64,000 nucleotides of DNA from Cohnella phaseoli (GTDB lineage Bacteria > Bacillota > Bacilli > Paenibacillales > Paenibacillaceae). Below are positions 6,874 through 16,077 of the stretch, piece by piece (the first letter of the stretch is position 1; every line of letters begins with the position of its first letter). Location: the NCBI RefSeq assembly GCF_003386235.1, contig NZ_QRDZ01000006.1, positions 113,047 to 177,046 on the forward strand, given 5' to 3'. The position numbers and the translations under genes are program-made. The notes beneath the pieces were generated by a model. It saw only the letters and a list, made by a program, of their open reading frames with translations, was not told the DNA's origin and ran no database searches.

Positions 6874-9800
6874 GTGAAAACAAAAACAAAGTTCAGCTAC
6901 CGTCAGTGCTTACAGCAGTCCTTGCGTATTTTCTTGGCATTGCTATTGGTTCTGCCGGCAGCTTTTCCGCATACGGCGGAGGCTGCGCCTGCGAACAAGG
7001 TGCTGACGCCGGTATCCAGCAGTCTGAGCTGGATTTCCTCGTCCATTGCCGTCAGCGGCGATTCCATTTCCTTTGATGCAGGCTCCCATTTTCCGCAATT
7101 AACCAGCCTGCCCGTGGAAGTATCGGCAGCATCCGACCGTACGAGCGTAGCTTCCGCTGCGGCCGATAACGGACGGATTGATATTCGGGTGAACTCGGCC
7201 GGAAGCGCTCGAGTCGCTATCGTTGGGGAAGACGGCTTCGGCTTCCGCCTAACCGACTACATAGGCTTGAACGTAACGCTGCTGGGAGATACGAACGGAG
7301 ACGGTGCGGTTACTTCGGTTGATGTACTGTATATCTATAAGGTCGTTAACGGACAAGTGACTCCTTCCGAAGAAGAGAAAAATCGTCTTGACGTGAATCG
7401 GGACGGGCAAATTACAAGCGCCGACGCTACGATCCTGATGAGCACCTATGTCGGGAAAACTCCCGCGACGGGAGGGGTTGCTTTCCTGGTCTCGCTGCAG
7501 GACAGCAACGACGCCCCGGTTGCAGATCAAGGCTCGATCTCGGGAACCGTTCAGTCGGGGATGACGTTAACAGGGACTTATCGATATGCCGACCCGGAGA
7601 ACGATGCGGAAGGAACTTCGATGTACCAATGGTATCGCGGCTCTCAAGCGGACGGTTCGGACAAAGCTCCGGTTTCCGGCGCCAACGGCATAACGTACGC
7701 GGTGCAGGATGCCGATGTAGGCCAATATCTCTTTTTCCAAGTAACGCCGGTCGACAGCAAAGGCAAAGCGGGGGAGCCTTCTTCCGCAGCGACGAGCGGC
7801 ACGGTTCCGGATACGGCTCCGCCGCTGTTGTCGTTTACCGAGCCGGCTCATCTCGCGGCGAACGCCAGTCGCAATGGCGGCCTGCGCGCGGAATTTAACG
7901 AGCCGGTAGCCGCAGTCGACGGAAAATGGCTGCATATCCGCAATGCCGCGACAGATGCCATCGTCGCATCTTATTCCGTTAAAGATGAAACGAAAGTTAC
8001 GATAAGCGGCGTAACGGTCGCCATCGTCAATCCCGGCTTCGACGACGGCGCCTCCTACTATATCGAGATAGAGCCGGGCGCATTCCAAGACGCGGCGGGC
8101 AACGCATTCGCGGGATTTGCCGGAAGCTCCGTCTGGCGCTTTGCGACTGCCGACACGATCGGACCGATCGTCAGCTCGCTTTCTCCTTCAAATGGGGCGG
8201 CCGGTGTAGACAAATACACCGTTTTAAAGGCTGTCTTTAACGAGCCTGTCCAAGCGGGCTCCGGCAAGAAGCTCGAAATCCGGCGAGTGTCGGATAACGG
8301 CACGGTCGCTTCTTATTCTACTGACGATCCATCGAAGATTTTGATCAGCGGAAATGAGCTCCTCGTTGCCAATCCTGGCTTGGAGGAAGCAATCGGCTAT
8401 TATCTCTTCATTGAAGATGGGGCAGTCGAGGATATCTCCGGCAATGCTTTCGCCGGTTTCGGAAGCTCGGACTGGGTATTCGTTACCGCGGATACGACGG
8501 CACCGACCGTCAGCGTGACGACGCCTTCAGACGGGGCGATCGGAGTCGCACTGGACGCGTCGCTTACGGTATCGTTCAGCGAGCCGATCGTCGCCGTCCC
8601 CGGACATTCAATTAAGCTTCGTAGGGCTTCGGACAACAGCGAAGCGTTCAGCTACGATGCGGCGGATACAACTAAAGTGACGATTGCCGGCAATACGATT
8701 GAATTGTTGAATCCCGGCCTTGCAAGCGAAACTTCCTATTACGTCGAGATGGAGCCGGGCGCATTCCAAGACGCTGCGGGCAACGCCTTTTCCGGGATGG
8801 CGGGCTCCGGCGCATGGAGTTTCACGACGCTGGACGCGACTGCGCCGACAACGGTCGGGTTCTCTCCTGCGCATCAATCGACGGTTGCGAGCAACGATGA
8901 AGAGCTGAAGATAACGTTTAACGAGCCAGTCGTTGCGGTGGACGGCAAAACCGTCGCGATTCACAACGTAACGGATGACGCCGATTTTGCCGCCTTTATA
9001 TTGGGGACGGATATGGAAGTGTCCGTCAACGGCAGCGTCGTGACGATCGAGCATGCCGCGTTCGAGTCGTTGAAGGACTATACGGTCGTGATCGAGTCCG
9101 GCGCCTTCGAGGATCAAGCCGGCAACCCTTTCGCCGGCTTGTCCGCCGGAGTCTGGGAATTCGCTTCCTTCGATACTCGCGCGCTGACCGTAGTTCCGGA
9201 TTCTCCTTTGTCGGAGGGGAATCTTGAAGGGGCGCTGCTCAATGTAACGCTTGTCGGCGATGAATTCGCGGATGACGATCTTACCGCTCACTTTCAGTTA
9301 AACGGCGCTCCGTCAGGACTTTCTATTATCGGGGCCGGCCGTATGAGCCCTACGGAAGCGTTTATCATGCTGGATTTCGATAAGACCGATTTCGACGCGG
9401 ATGTAACCGATCTTACGATAACGGCCCTATCGTCCGCATTGGCAAAAGGTCGTCCGCTCACAAGCGGCAATCTGACGATTACCGCCATCGTGGAACCGAA
9501 CGTTACCGCTACGATTCCGGCCGCCAATACCGATAATTTCGATAAAGCCGCCCCTCTGGCGATTGTGTTCGACAAGAACGTAACGGCGGTGACGGGGAAA
9601 AAAATGACGATTCATAAGAAAGCGGACGGCAGCATAGTCGAAACCATTATCGTCAGCGATACGGCGAAGGTGTCGATCGACGGAAGCACAGTAACCGTAC
9701 AGCATACGACGTTTGCCGAGGGGACGGAATATTTCGTTCTCTTGGAGGCGGGGGCTTTTGCGGACGTCAACGGCTTCGGCAGCGAAGCGATCGTCGGCTC

Positions 9801-10356
9801 GTCCATATGGGACTTCCGAACGGCTGCGGCCGCCGTGCCGGAGATGTTCTTCTCGGAAATTGCCCGTGGGGGCGAATACGGTAAATTTGCTTTCGAGCTC
9901 TATTATTCACCCGATGCGGCGGGGCCAAACCCGGCTTCGGCCAATACCTACTCAATCTGGGTCTATCAGTACGACGTTGCTACCGCTTCTATTGTGACTA
10001 AGGAAATAAAGATTCCGTTACTGCTATTTAAAGCGGCACCGTATATCATCATCGACGGTGGCTTCTACGACTTTTTCGATATCACCGTCAATATTCCGGG
10101 CGTATTAGATCTTGGTTGGATCTACTTTGACGAACCTAACAAGCCTTTGAAGGCGCTCGTGCTCAAAAAAGGCAGCGAGGTGCTCGATGTCGTCGGCGAT
10201 CCGAACGCGGCCGGACCGGTTCCGTTTTTGGCTTCCGGGGATAATTACATTCGAAAACCAGGTATAAAGGGCGGCTCGTCAACGTTTGATGTCAGCCAAT
10301 GGAACGTCTTAACCAGCCAGAACGTATTCGGCGATTTCTCAAGACATATGCCGTAA
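6874..10356 (+). CDS. Secreted dockerin-containing protein with repeated Ig-like (SbsA/Big_5-type) domains
   Basis: A protein of 1160 residues from a GTG at 6874. The signal peptide is cleaved near residue 37 (after AEA). A type I dockerin lies at about 138-194, with two canonical calcium loops, DTNGDGAVTSVD (139-150) and DVNRDGQITSAD (173-184). Next comes an Ig-like segment (about 212-310), then four tandem SbsA/Big_5-type Ig repeats, recognisable by FNEPVVAVDGK-like and EPGAFQDAAGNAF-like motifs, a divergent unit and a fifth repeat. The last 170 residues resemble a lamin-tail-like surface domain. No catalytic domain is evident. The dockerin lies at the N-terminal side, which is unusual. The next gene, 46 bases on, encodes a cohesin protein with SLH anchors, its likely docking partner. 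Confidence 0.85.
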   Translation: MKTKTKFSYRQCLQQSLRIFLALLLVLPAAFPHTAEAAPANKVLTPVSSSLSWISSSIAVSGDSISFDAGSHFPQLTSLPVEVSAASDRTSVASAAADNGRIDIRVNSAGSARVAIVGEDGFGFRLTDYIGLNVTLLGDTNGDGAVTSVDVLYIYKVVNGQVTPSEEEKNRLDVNRDGQITSADATILMSTYVGKTPATGGVAFLVSLQDSNDAPVADQGSISGTVQSGMTLTGTYRYADPENDAEGTSMYQWYRGSQADGSDKAPVSGANGITYAVQDADVGQYLFFQVTPVDSKGKAGEPSSAATSGTVPDTAPPLLSFTEPAHLAANASRNGGLRAEFNEPVAAVDGKWLHIRNAATDAIVASYSVKDETKVTISGVTVAIVNPGFDDGASYYIEIEPGAFQDAAGNAFAGFAGSSVWRFATADTIGPIVSSLSPSNGAAGVDKYTVLKAVFNEPVQAGSGKKLEIRRVSDNGTVASYSTDDPSKILISGNELLVANPGLEEAIGYYLFIEDGAVEDISGNAFAGFGSSDWVFVTADTTAPTVSVTTPSDGAIGVALDASLTVSFSEPIVAVPGHSIKLRRASDNSEAFSYDAADTTKVTIAGNTIELLNPGLASETSYYVEMEPGAFQDAAGNAFSGMAGSGAWSFTTLDATAPTTVGFSPAHQSTVASNDEELKITFNEPVVAVDGKTVAIHNVTDDADFAAFILGTDMEVSVNGSVVTIEHAAFESLKDYTVVIESGAFEDQAGNPFAGLSAGVWEFASFDTRALTVVPDSPLSEGNLEGALLNVTLVGDEFADDDLTAHFQLNGAPSGLSIIGAGRMSPTEAFIMLDFDKTDFDADVTDLTITALSSALAKGRPLTSGNLTITAIVEPNVTATIPAANTDNFDKAAPLAIVFDKNVTAVTGKKMTIHKKADGSIVETIIVSDTAKVSIDGSTVTVQHTTFAEGTEYFVLLEAGAFADVNGFGSEAIVGSSIWDFRTAAAAVPEMFFSEIARGGEYGKFAFELYYSPDAAGPNPASANTYSIWVYQYDVATASIVTKEIKIPLLLFKAAPYIIIDGGFYDFFDITVNIPGVLDLGWIYFDEPNKPLKALVLKKGSEVLDVVGDPNAAGPVPFLASGDNYIRKPGIKGGSSTFDVSQWNVLTSQNVFGDFSRHMP

Positions 10357-10402
10357 AAGGCAACGTGATAAAAAGGTTTGCGACCATTAATGGAGGTAGA
10401 GT

Positions 10403-12295
10403 ATGGAGAACCGAAAAGAGACGTCCCTGCTTGTCAGAGGCATGCGTGCGGCACTGGCATTGTTGTTCGTCGTTACAGGAGTACAGGTCGGCGTCTTAAA
10501 AGTGCAAGCGGAGCCCCGCCCGGCGGTTCAACTCGTCATCGGCAGCGCATCGGCGACGTCAGGACAAACCGTGGAGGTTCCCGTATCGGTTGTGCAGCCT
10601 GCGGGAAGCGCCGGTATCGCTTCCTATGGCATTCAGATTGATTTCGATCCGGCCTCGCTTGAAGTCATCGACGTCGAAATCGGCTACGGAAGTCGGAATG
10701 AGGCCGAATGTCCTTCGGCCGCCCAGGGTTGCTTCCAATCTCATTTCGATAACGCGAACGGCTGGATTCGAGCCATCTGGGTCGACACTTCCGGCGGCGA
10801 CAGGCCGATTACCGCCGACCAGAGGTTGTTCGTGCTGAAGGTCAGGGCGAAGAGCGCTTCGACTGCAGGCGTCAAGCCGTTCACCGTGGACTCTTCCGAC
10901 CCGGCGAAGCTATCCTTTACCGATGGGGATATGAATTCCTTGGCCGTAGAAATGGTATCCGGAAAAGTGACCGTATCGCGGCCGTCTTCTTCGTCGGGCT
11001 CCGCGCCGGGTGCAGGACCGAATTCGCAGACTCCGACGGGCAGCGAAGCGACAATTATAGTCAACGGCAAGGCGGAGAATGCGGGAACGGTCATATCCTC
11101 CGGACGCGGCGGACAGTCGGTTACGACGATCTCCGTCGACGAGAACAAGCTGGCCGCTAAGCTCGAATCGGAAGGCAGCGGCGCGGTCGTTACCGTCCCG
11201 GTCGGCACAGGGACGGACATCGTCGTTGGCGAGCTGAACGGACGGATGGTCAAGAGGATGGAGGACAAGCAGGCGGTGTTGGAAATCAAGACCGACCGCG
11301 CGACCTATACGCTTCCTGCCCTGCAGATGAATATCGGAGCGATCTCCGAGCAGATCGGCAAATCGGTCGCCCTGGAGGACATCAAGGTGCGAATCGAGAT
11401 TGCGGCGGCTTCGGCGACGGTGGCGAAAGTCGTGGAAAACGCGGCGAACAAGGGCTCTTTCACATTGGTATCGCCTCCGCTGGAATTCAAGGTTCAAGCC
11501 GTTTACGGGAATCGGACGATCGAGGTAACGAAGTTTAACGCGTACGTCGAGAGAACGATCGCAATTCCGGGCGGCGTCGATCCGAGTAAGATTACGACAG
11601 GTGTCGTAGTCGATCAGGACGGCACGGTGCGCCATGTGCCGACGAAGGTCGTCGTCATCGACGGCAAGCATTACGCCAAGATTAACAGCTTGACGAACAG
11701 TACGTATTCGGTCGTCTGGCATCCGCTGGAGTTCGCCGACGTCGCGCAGCACTGGGCGAAGGACGCTGTGAACGATATGGGCTCGCGGATGGTCATCGGC
11801 GGCGTAGGCAACCGCCAATTCGATCCGGACAGAGACATTACGCGCGCAGAATTCGCGGCGATCGTCGTTCGCGGGCTGGGGTTGAAGCCGGAAGAGGGAG
11901 CGGCCTCCTTCTCTGACGTGAAGGCGTCGGATTGGTACAACGGCGCGGTGAAGACGGCTCATGCTTACGGTCTGGTCGGGGGTATGGGGGATGGCACGTT
12001 CCGGCCGAACGATAAGATTACGCGCGAGCAGGCGATGAAGATCGTCGCCGATGCAATGAAGCTGACAGCCCTAAAGAACGAACTGAATTCGATCCAGACT
12101 TCTGAGCAAGCGCTGCAGCCGTTCAAAGATCGTTCATCCGCGGCGAGCTGGGCGCGAAGCGGGATTGCCGACAGCGTACGGGCCGGCGTCGTGACGGGGC
12201 GCAATGCGACAACCCTTGCTCCGAAGGCGTATATCACAAGGGCAGAGACGGCGGCAATTGTGCAGCGGCTGCTGCAGAAATCAGGACTAATCTAA
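10403..12295 (+). CDS. Cohesin-domain surface anchor protein with three SLH domains
   Basis: A protein of 630 residues with GGAGGT at 10392-10397. The signal peptide is cleaved near residue 36 (VQA). A cohesin-like domain follows (about 40-195: VQLVIGSASATSGQTVEVPVSV-type start, IASYGIQIDFDPASLEV), then a short Ser/Gly/Pro linker, a beta-rich middle region without a family I can name (about 215-440), and three S-layer homology domains (about 444-630, for example ITRAEFAAIVVRGLG and ITREQAMKIV). The SLH domains should bind pyruvylated secondary wall polymer and hold the cohesin on the cell surface. With the dockerin protein directly upstream, this looks like a minimal, non-cellulosomal cohesin-dockerin display pair. 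Confidence 0.85.
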   Translation: MENRKETSLLVRGMRAALALLFVVTGVQVGVLKVQAEPRPAVQLVIGSASATSGQTVEVPVSVVQPAGSAGIASYGIQIDFDPASLEVIDVEIGYGSRNEAECPSAAQGCFQSHFDNANGWIRAIWVDTSGGDRPITADQRLFVLKVRAKSASTAGVKPFTVDSSDPAKLSFTDGDMNSLAVEMVSGKVTVSRPSSSSGSAPGAGPNSQTPTGSEATIIVNGKAENAGTVISSGRGGQSVTTISVDENKLAAKLESEGSGAVVTVPVGTGTDIVVGELNGRMVKRMEDKQAVLEIKTDRATYTLPALQMNIGAISEQIGKSVALEDIKVRIEIAAASATVAKVVENAANKGSFTLVSPPLEFKVQAVYGNRTIEVTKFNAYVERTIAIPGGVDPSKITTGVVVDQDGTVRHVPTKVVVIDGKHYAKINSLTNSTYSVVWHPLEFADVAQHWAKDAVNDMGSRMVIGGVGNRQFDPDRDITRAEFAAIVVRGLGLKPEEGAASFSDVKASDWYNGAVKTAHAYGLVGGMGDGTFRPNDKITREQAMKIVADAMKLTALKNELNSIQTSEQALQPFKDRSSAASWARSGIADSVRAGVVTGRNATTLAPKAYITRAETAAIVQRLLQKSGLI

Positions 12296-12426
12296 GCGGC
12301 GAGGAAGGAGTCTCCTGTTCCGATTCCGTGTTTTATATTCAAAAGTTGCCGCGGCTTGCAGGAATTTTGCCGCAGGCTGCGAATCGATAATGCGATACCT
12401 TATCTACAAGGAAGAAGGCGATCGCG

Positions 12427-13500
12427 TTGAGCAGGCAAGTTAACATTGGAGTTATCGGATTAGGCGGAATGGCGCGGTTTCATATCGAGCAGCTGGAGAA
12501 GGTCGAGGGCGTAAGGATCGTTGCCCTGTGCGATGTTAGCGAGGAAGCGCTGGCCGAAGTCGGCGCCAGGCTGAACGTGTCGGAGGAGCGGCGCTATCGC
12601 GAAGCCGGGGCGCTGATCGCCGATGCGGGGGTCGAAGGTGTCGTGGCGGTGACGCCGAACGATTCGCATGCGGCGATTTTGCTGGGCTGCATCGCGGCCG
12701 GCAAGCCGCTGTTCGCGGAGAAGCCGCTGACGCGGACGCTGGACGAAGCGCGCGAGGTGCTGGAGGCGTATCGGAGCAGTCCGATTCCGCTGCTGATCAA
12801 TTTCTCGTATCGCAACGGACCGGCCTTCCAAGCTGCGCGAAAGTTCGTCGCCGAAGGCAAGCTTGGCCGCATCAATCATCTGTTCGTGCAATATTTGCAG
12901 GACTGGGGCTCGACAGTGAAGAATACGCCGTTCCTATGGCGCTTCGACGAGGCGGTAACAGGGACGGGCACGCTCGGAGACCTCGGCTCGCATATGATCG
13001 ATGTTGCCGAATATTTGACCGGCGGCCGCATGGCCGAGCTTCAGGCGATGCTTACGACGATCGTGCCGGAGCGTGCGGATTTGAGGAGTGGCGAGCCCGT
13101 CCCCGTTCGCGTCGACGACTTCGCCTGCTTTAACGCGCGCTTCGCGGACGGAGCCGTCGGCGTGTTCCAGACGTCGCGCAACGCGCTCGGCTCGGGCAAT
13201 CAGCACGAGGTTGCGCTATACGGGGAGAAGGGAACGCTGCGCGTTAGCACCCTGAACGACCGTGAGCTCGTCTGGACGTATCCGACGGAGGACGGCAGGG
13301 AGACGGTAACGGAGACGATCGACGTTGCCGGGAACGAGGGGCTGAATCCGTGGGCGGAGTTTGCGGCGAGAATCCGCGGCGATCGCCCGGCCAACCCGCT
13401 GTTTGCCGGGTTGGAGGACGGCTATCGCAACCAACTGCTGTTGGAGACGGTCGTGCGGGCGAACGCAGCCCGGGCCGCGGTTGCTGTCGAGGCAGAATAA
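12427..13500 (+). CDS. Gfo/Idh/MocA-family NAD(P)-dependent oxidoreductase
   Basis: A protein of 357 residues from a TTG start behind AAGGAAG. The N-terminal Rossmann fold has GVIGLGGMARFH, and the family motif GKPLFAEKPLTRTLDEA (EKP) follows. The C-terminal domain carries GTLGDLGSHMIDVAEYLTGG, with the catalytic-region His/Asp of the family. Such enzymes oxidise or reduce a sugar or inositol carbon using NAD(P). The substrate is not predictable. It stands alone between the SLH gene and a strong terminator, and it precedes carbohydrate system 1, so it may modify a sugar imported there, but there is no direct proof. Confidence 0.85.
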   Translation: MSRQVNIGVIGLGGMARFHIEQLEKVEGVRIVALCDVSEEALAEVGARLNVSEERRYREAGALIADAGVEGVVAVTPNDSHAAILLGCIAAGKPLFAEKPLTRTLDEAREVLEAYRSSPIPLLINFSYRNGPAFQAARKFVAEGKLGRINHLFVQYLQDWGSTVKNTPFLWRFDEAVTGTGTLGDLGSHMIDVAEYLTGGRMAELQAMLTTIVPERADLRSGEPVPVRVDDFACFNARFADGAVGVFQTSRNALGSGNQHEVALYGEKGTLRVSTLNDRELVWTYPTEDGRETVTETIDVAGNEGLNPWAEFAARIRGDRPANPLFAGLEDGYRNQLLLETVVRANAARAAVAVEAE

Positions 13501-13516
13501 GAGACTGGCTCCCTAC

Positions 13517-13566
13517 AAAAGGTGTCGAGCATTCCGATTGCGATCGGAACGTTCGACACCTTTTTG
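13517..13566 (+). terminator. Strong Rho-independent terminator
   Basis: AAAAGGTGTCGA (13517-13528) pairs with TCGACACCTTTT (13553-13564), with an inner TTCCGAT/ATCGGAA stem, followed by a T run. It separates the oxidoreductase gene from carbohydrate system 1. Confidence 0.88.
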
Positions 13567-13623
13567 CTATGCGCGCGATCGAAGCTTTGATGAAGTACGG
13601 AACGGAATCCCCCTTAAGCGTAA

Positions 13624-13637
13624 TGTAAGCGGTTTCC
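13624..13637 (+). promoter_or_regulatory. cre-like site before carbohydrate system 1
   Basis: TGTAAGCGGTTTCC agrees with the CcpA site consensus TGWAANCGNTWNCA at 13 of 14 positions. It lies 72 bases before the binding-protein ATG, so catabolite repression of the system by CcpA is plausible. Confidence 0.5.
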
Positions 13638-13708
13638 GATGACCTTGGATTTCCCGCATACTGAACGGGCAACGACATCCAAATCACGTTGACGGGGGAG
13701 AACAATCG

Positions 13709-15028
13709 ATGAAAAAAAGCTTATCGGCATTGCTGGCGTTCGCATTGATTATCGTTTTGGCCGCATGCGGCGGAGGCAACAACGGGGCGGCACCGAGCGG
13801 AAGCGCAAGCGAAAGCGCCAAGCCGAGCTCGCCGTCCGCAAGCGCCGCGAGTCCGGAAGCCAAAGTTACCATCGAGTACTGGCACACGTACTCGGATTCC
13901 GAGGAGAAGGTGCTCCTTGAGAAAATCAAGCCAAAGTTCGAGTCCGAGTACCCGAACATCGAGCTTAAGCTGACACGTATGCCGTACGAGGGGCTGAAGG
14001 ATCAGGTCATTGCGGCGGTGGCGGGAGATGCGGCTCCGGATTTGATGCGGATGGACATCATCTGGGTGCCCGAGCTTGCCTCGAAGGGCGCATTGAAGAA
14101 GCTGAGCGACCTGCCCGGCTTCGACGATGTGAAGAGCAGCGTGTTCGACAGTCCGATGCAGACGAATATTTTCAAAGACGAATATTACGGCGTGCCGCTG
14201 AACACGAATACGAAAATTGCGATCTACAACGCGGCAACGTTAAAGGAAGCCGGTCTGGATCAGGCGCCCGCGACGATGGATGAGCTTGTGCAGGCGGCTC
14301 GCAATCTCCAGGAGCAAGGAAAGCAGGGCATCGGCATATCGAGCATCGGAGCCTGGGGCGTGCTGCCGTACTTCTGGAGTCTCGGGGGCAAGGTGACCAG
14401 CGACGACTATAAGCAGGTGGACGGCTACTTGAATAGCCCGGCAAGCGTCGAGGCGCTGGAGAAGATCGTGAGCTGGAACAACGAGGGGCTTGTCATTCCG
14501 GCGCTGCTCGGCGGGGAGCCGGGCTCGTGGGACGGCCTGAAATCGGGCCAATATATGATGATCGACGACGGGCCGTGGTTTTTCAGCATCATGCTTGGCG
14601 ATGCGGAGAGCGCGTTTAACCCGCTCGAACAGACGGTAAGGGCGCAGATGCCGGCCGGACCCGGAGGCAGCATCTCGGTCGTCGGCGGCGAGAATCTCGT
14701 TACGTTCGCCAATTCCAAGCACCCGGAGGAAGCGTGGACGTTCATGAAGTGGATGCTTGGCAAGGAGCCGCAGCAAATTATGGTCGAGGCCGGCATGGTG
14801 CCGACGAATCGCGAGGCGGCGCAGGCGATCGATGCGAGCCAAAATCCGTATATCGCTCCGTTTATCGAGCAGCTTAACACGGCGCTGCCGCGCACGCCGA
14901 TCCCGCAATGGGGCGAAATGGAAACGATCTTTAACCTGAGTCTGGAGAAGGCGATTCGCGGCGAGCAGACGGCGGCGGAGGCGCTGAACGACGCAGTGAA
15001 GCAGATTAACGCCATTTTGGGCGAATAG
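13709..15028 (+). CDS. Family 1 extracellular sugar-binding lipoprotein (system 1)
   Basis: A protein of 439 residues. Its signal peptide ends in VLAAC (Cys20), followed by a Ser/Ala linker and a MalE-type family 1 binding fold: TIEYWHTYSDSEEKVLLEKIKPKFESEYP, a central hinge, and VVGGENLVTFANSKHPEEAWTFMKWML near the C-terminus. A GGGGGAG site precedes the ATG. It captures an oligosaccharide for the two permeases downstream (15126-16911). It is a clear paralogue of the binding protein at 20483-21790, which bounds the same locus on the other side. A cre-like site sits upstream. No ATPase gene is present. Confidence 0.9.
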   Translation: MKKSLSALLAFALIIVLAACGGGNNGAAPSGSASESAKPSSPSASAASPEAKVTIEYWHTYSDSEEKVLLEKIKPKFESEYPNIELKLTRMPYEGLKDQVIAAVAGDAAPDLMRMDIIWVPELASKGALKKLSDLPGFDDVKSSVFDSPMQTNIFKDEYYGVPLNTNTKIAIYNAATLKEAGLDQAPATMDELVQAARNLQEQGKQGIGISSIGAWGVLPYFWSLGGKVTSDDYKQVDGYLNSPASVEALEKIVSWNNEGLVIPALLGGEPGSWDGLKSGQYMMIDDGPWFFSIMLGDAESAFNPLEQTVRAQMPAGPGGSISVVGGENLVTFANSKHPEEAWTFMKWMLGKEPQQIMVEAGMVPTNREAAQAIDASQNPYIAPFIEQLNTALPRTPIPQWGEMETIFNLSLEKAIRGEQTAAEALNDAVKQINAILGE

Positions 15029-15048
15029 TTGCCGCTTCGTCCAACCGA

Positions 15049-15099
15049 CGACGGCTGCGCAAGCGAACCGGGCTTAAACCGTTCGCGGCGCAGCCGTCG
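15049..15099 (+). other. Long stem-loop between binding-protein and permease genes
   Basis: A perfect 12-bp inverted repeat (CGACGGCTGCGC at 15049-15060 and its complement at 15088-15099) encloses an inner GCGAAC/GTTCGC stem. There is no T tract. Such hairpins after a binding-protein gene usually stabilise its mRNA or attenuate readthrough into the permeases. Confidence 0.6.
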
Positions 15100-15125
15100 C
15101 TATCTCTTAGAAGGAGGCCATAGCC

Positions 15126-16055
15126 GTGTCGCAAGCGACGTTATCCCGCAAATCCCGGTTCCGAACCGGTCTGGCGCAATGGCTGAACGCGCTTCCGTTT
15201 ATCGCGGTCGGCATCGTCGGCGTACTCGTCTTCGTCGTCTACCCGATGATCCAGAACGTCAAGGTGAGCTTTCAGGAGTTCAACATTTTGCCCGGCCAGG
15301 ACAGCCCGTGGGTCGGGTGGGACAATTATCGGGCCGTGTTCGACGATCCGAACCGGAAGTTTATGATCGCGCTGAAGAATACGTTCCTCAACGTCGCGGT
15401 CACCGTGCCGATCAACTGGTTTCTGGCCGTTTTTTTCGCCGTCGTCATCAATACCCGATTCGTGAAAATGAAGGTCGCGTTCCGCACCTTATACTATTTG
15501 CCGATCGTAACGTCGTGGATCGTCGTCGCGCTGCTGTTCAAATATTTGTTCGCCGACGGCTCGGGCGGCTTCGTCAACTACGTGCTGCTGCACATCGGCA
15601 TCCTGTCCGAGCCGATCGCCTGGAAGAGCCACTACTGGTCGGCGATGATCATGATCTGGCTGTTCCATATCTGGAAAACGGTCGGCTGGGGCGTCGTCAT
15701 CTATTTGGCCGCCCTCCAAGGCATCCCGCGCGATCTGTACGAGGCTGCGGATATGGACGGGGCTTCGGCGACAGGAAAATTTTTATGCGTGACGCTGCCG
15801 ATGCTGCGCCCGATTACGGTGTTCGTGCTGATCAACCTCGTTAACGGCGCATTCGGCTTTTTCCCGCAGGTGTACTTCATTACGGCCGGCGGGCCGATGA
15901 ACCAGACGCAGGTCATTCCGAGCTTGATCTATATGGAGGCGTTTAAGCACTTCCACTTCGGGGAAGCGGCGGCGATGGGCGTTATGATGGGGCTGCTCGT
16001 ATTCGCCGTGACGTATTACCAGATGACCAAGATCGGCAAGCAACGCTTGTTCTGA
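15126..16055 (+). CDS. Sugar ABC transporter permease, MalF/LacF type (system 1)
   Basis: A protein of 309 residues from a GTG with AAGGAGG upstream. It has six predicted membrane segments and the EAA loop contacting the ATPase (YLAALQGIPRDLYEAADMDGASATGKF). It pairs with the next gene to form the channel for sugar delivered by the 13709 lipoprotein. The 22-base spacing to the next permease indicates one operon. The ATPase is probably a shared MsmX-type protein encoded elsewhere (inference from its absence here). Confidence 0.9.
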   Translation: MSQATLSRKSRFRTGLAQWLNALPFIAVGIVGVLVFVVYPMIQNVKVSFQEFNILPGQDSPWVGWDNYRAVFDDPNRKFMIALKNTFLNVAVTVPINWFLAVFFAVVINTRFVKMKVAFRTLYYLPIVTSWIVVALLFKYLFADGSGGFVNYVLLHIGILSEPIAWKSHYWSAMIMIWLFHIWKTVGWGVVIYLAALQGIPRDLYEAADMDGASATGKFLCVTLPMLRPITVFVLINLVNGAFGFFPQVYFITAGGPMNQTQVIPSLIYMEAFKHFHFGEAAAMGVMMGLLVFAVTYYQMTKIGKQRLF

Positions 16056-16077
16056 CGACGATGGGAGGAATCGCGCC

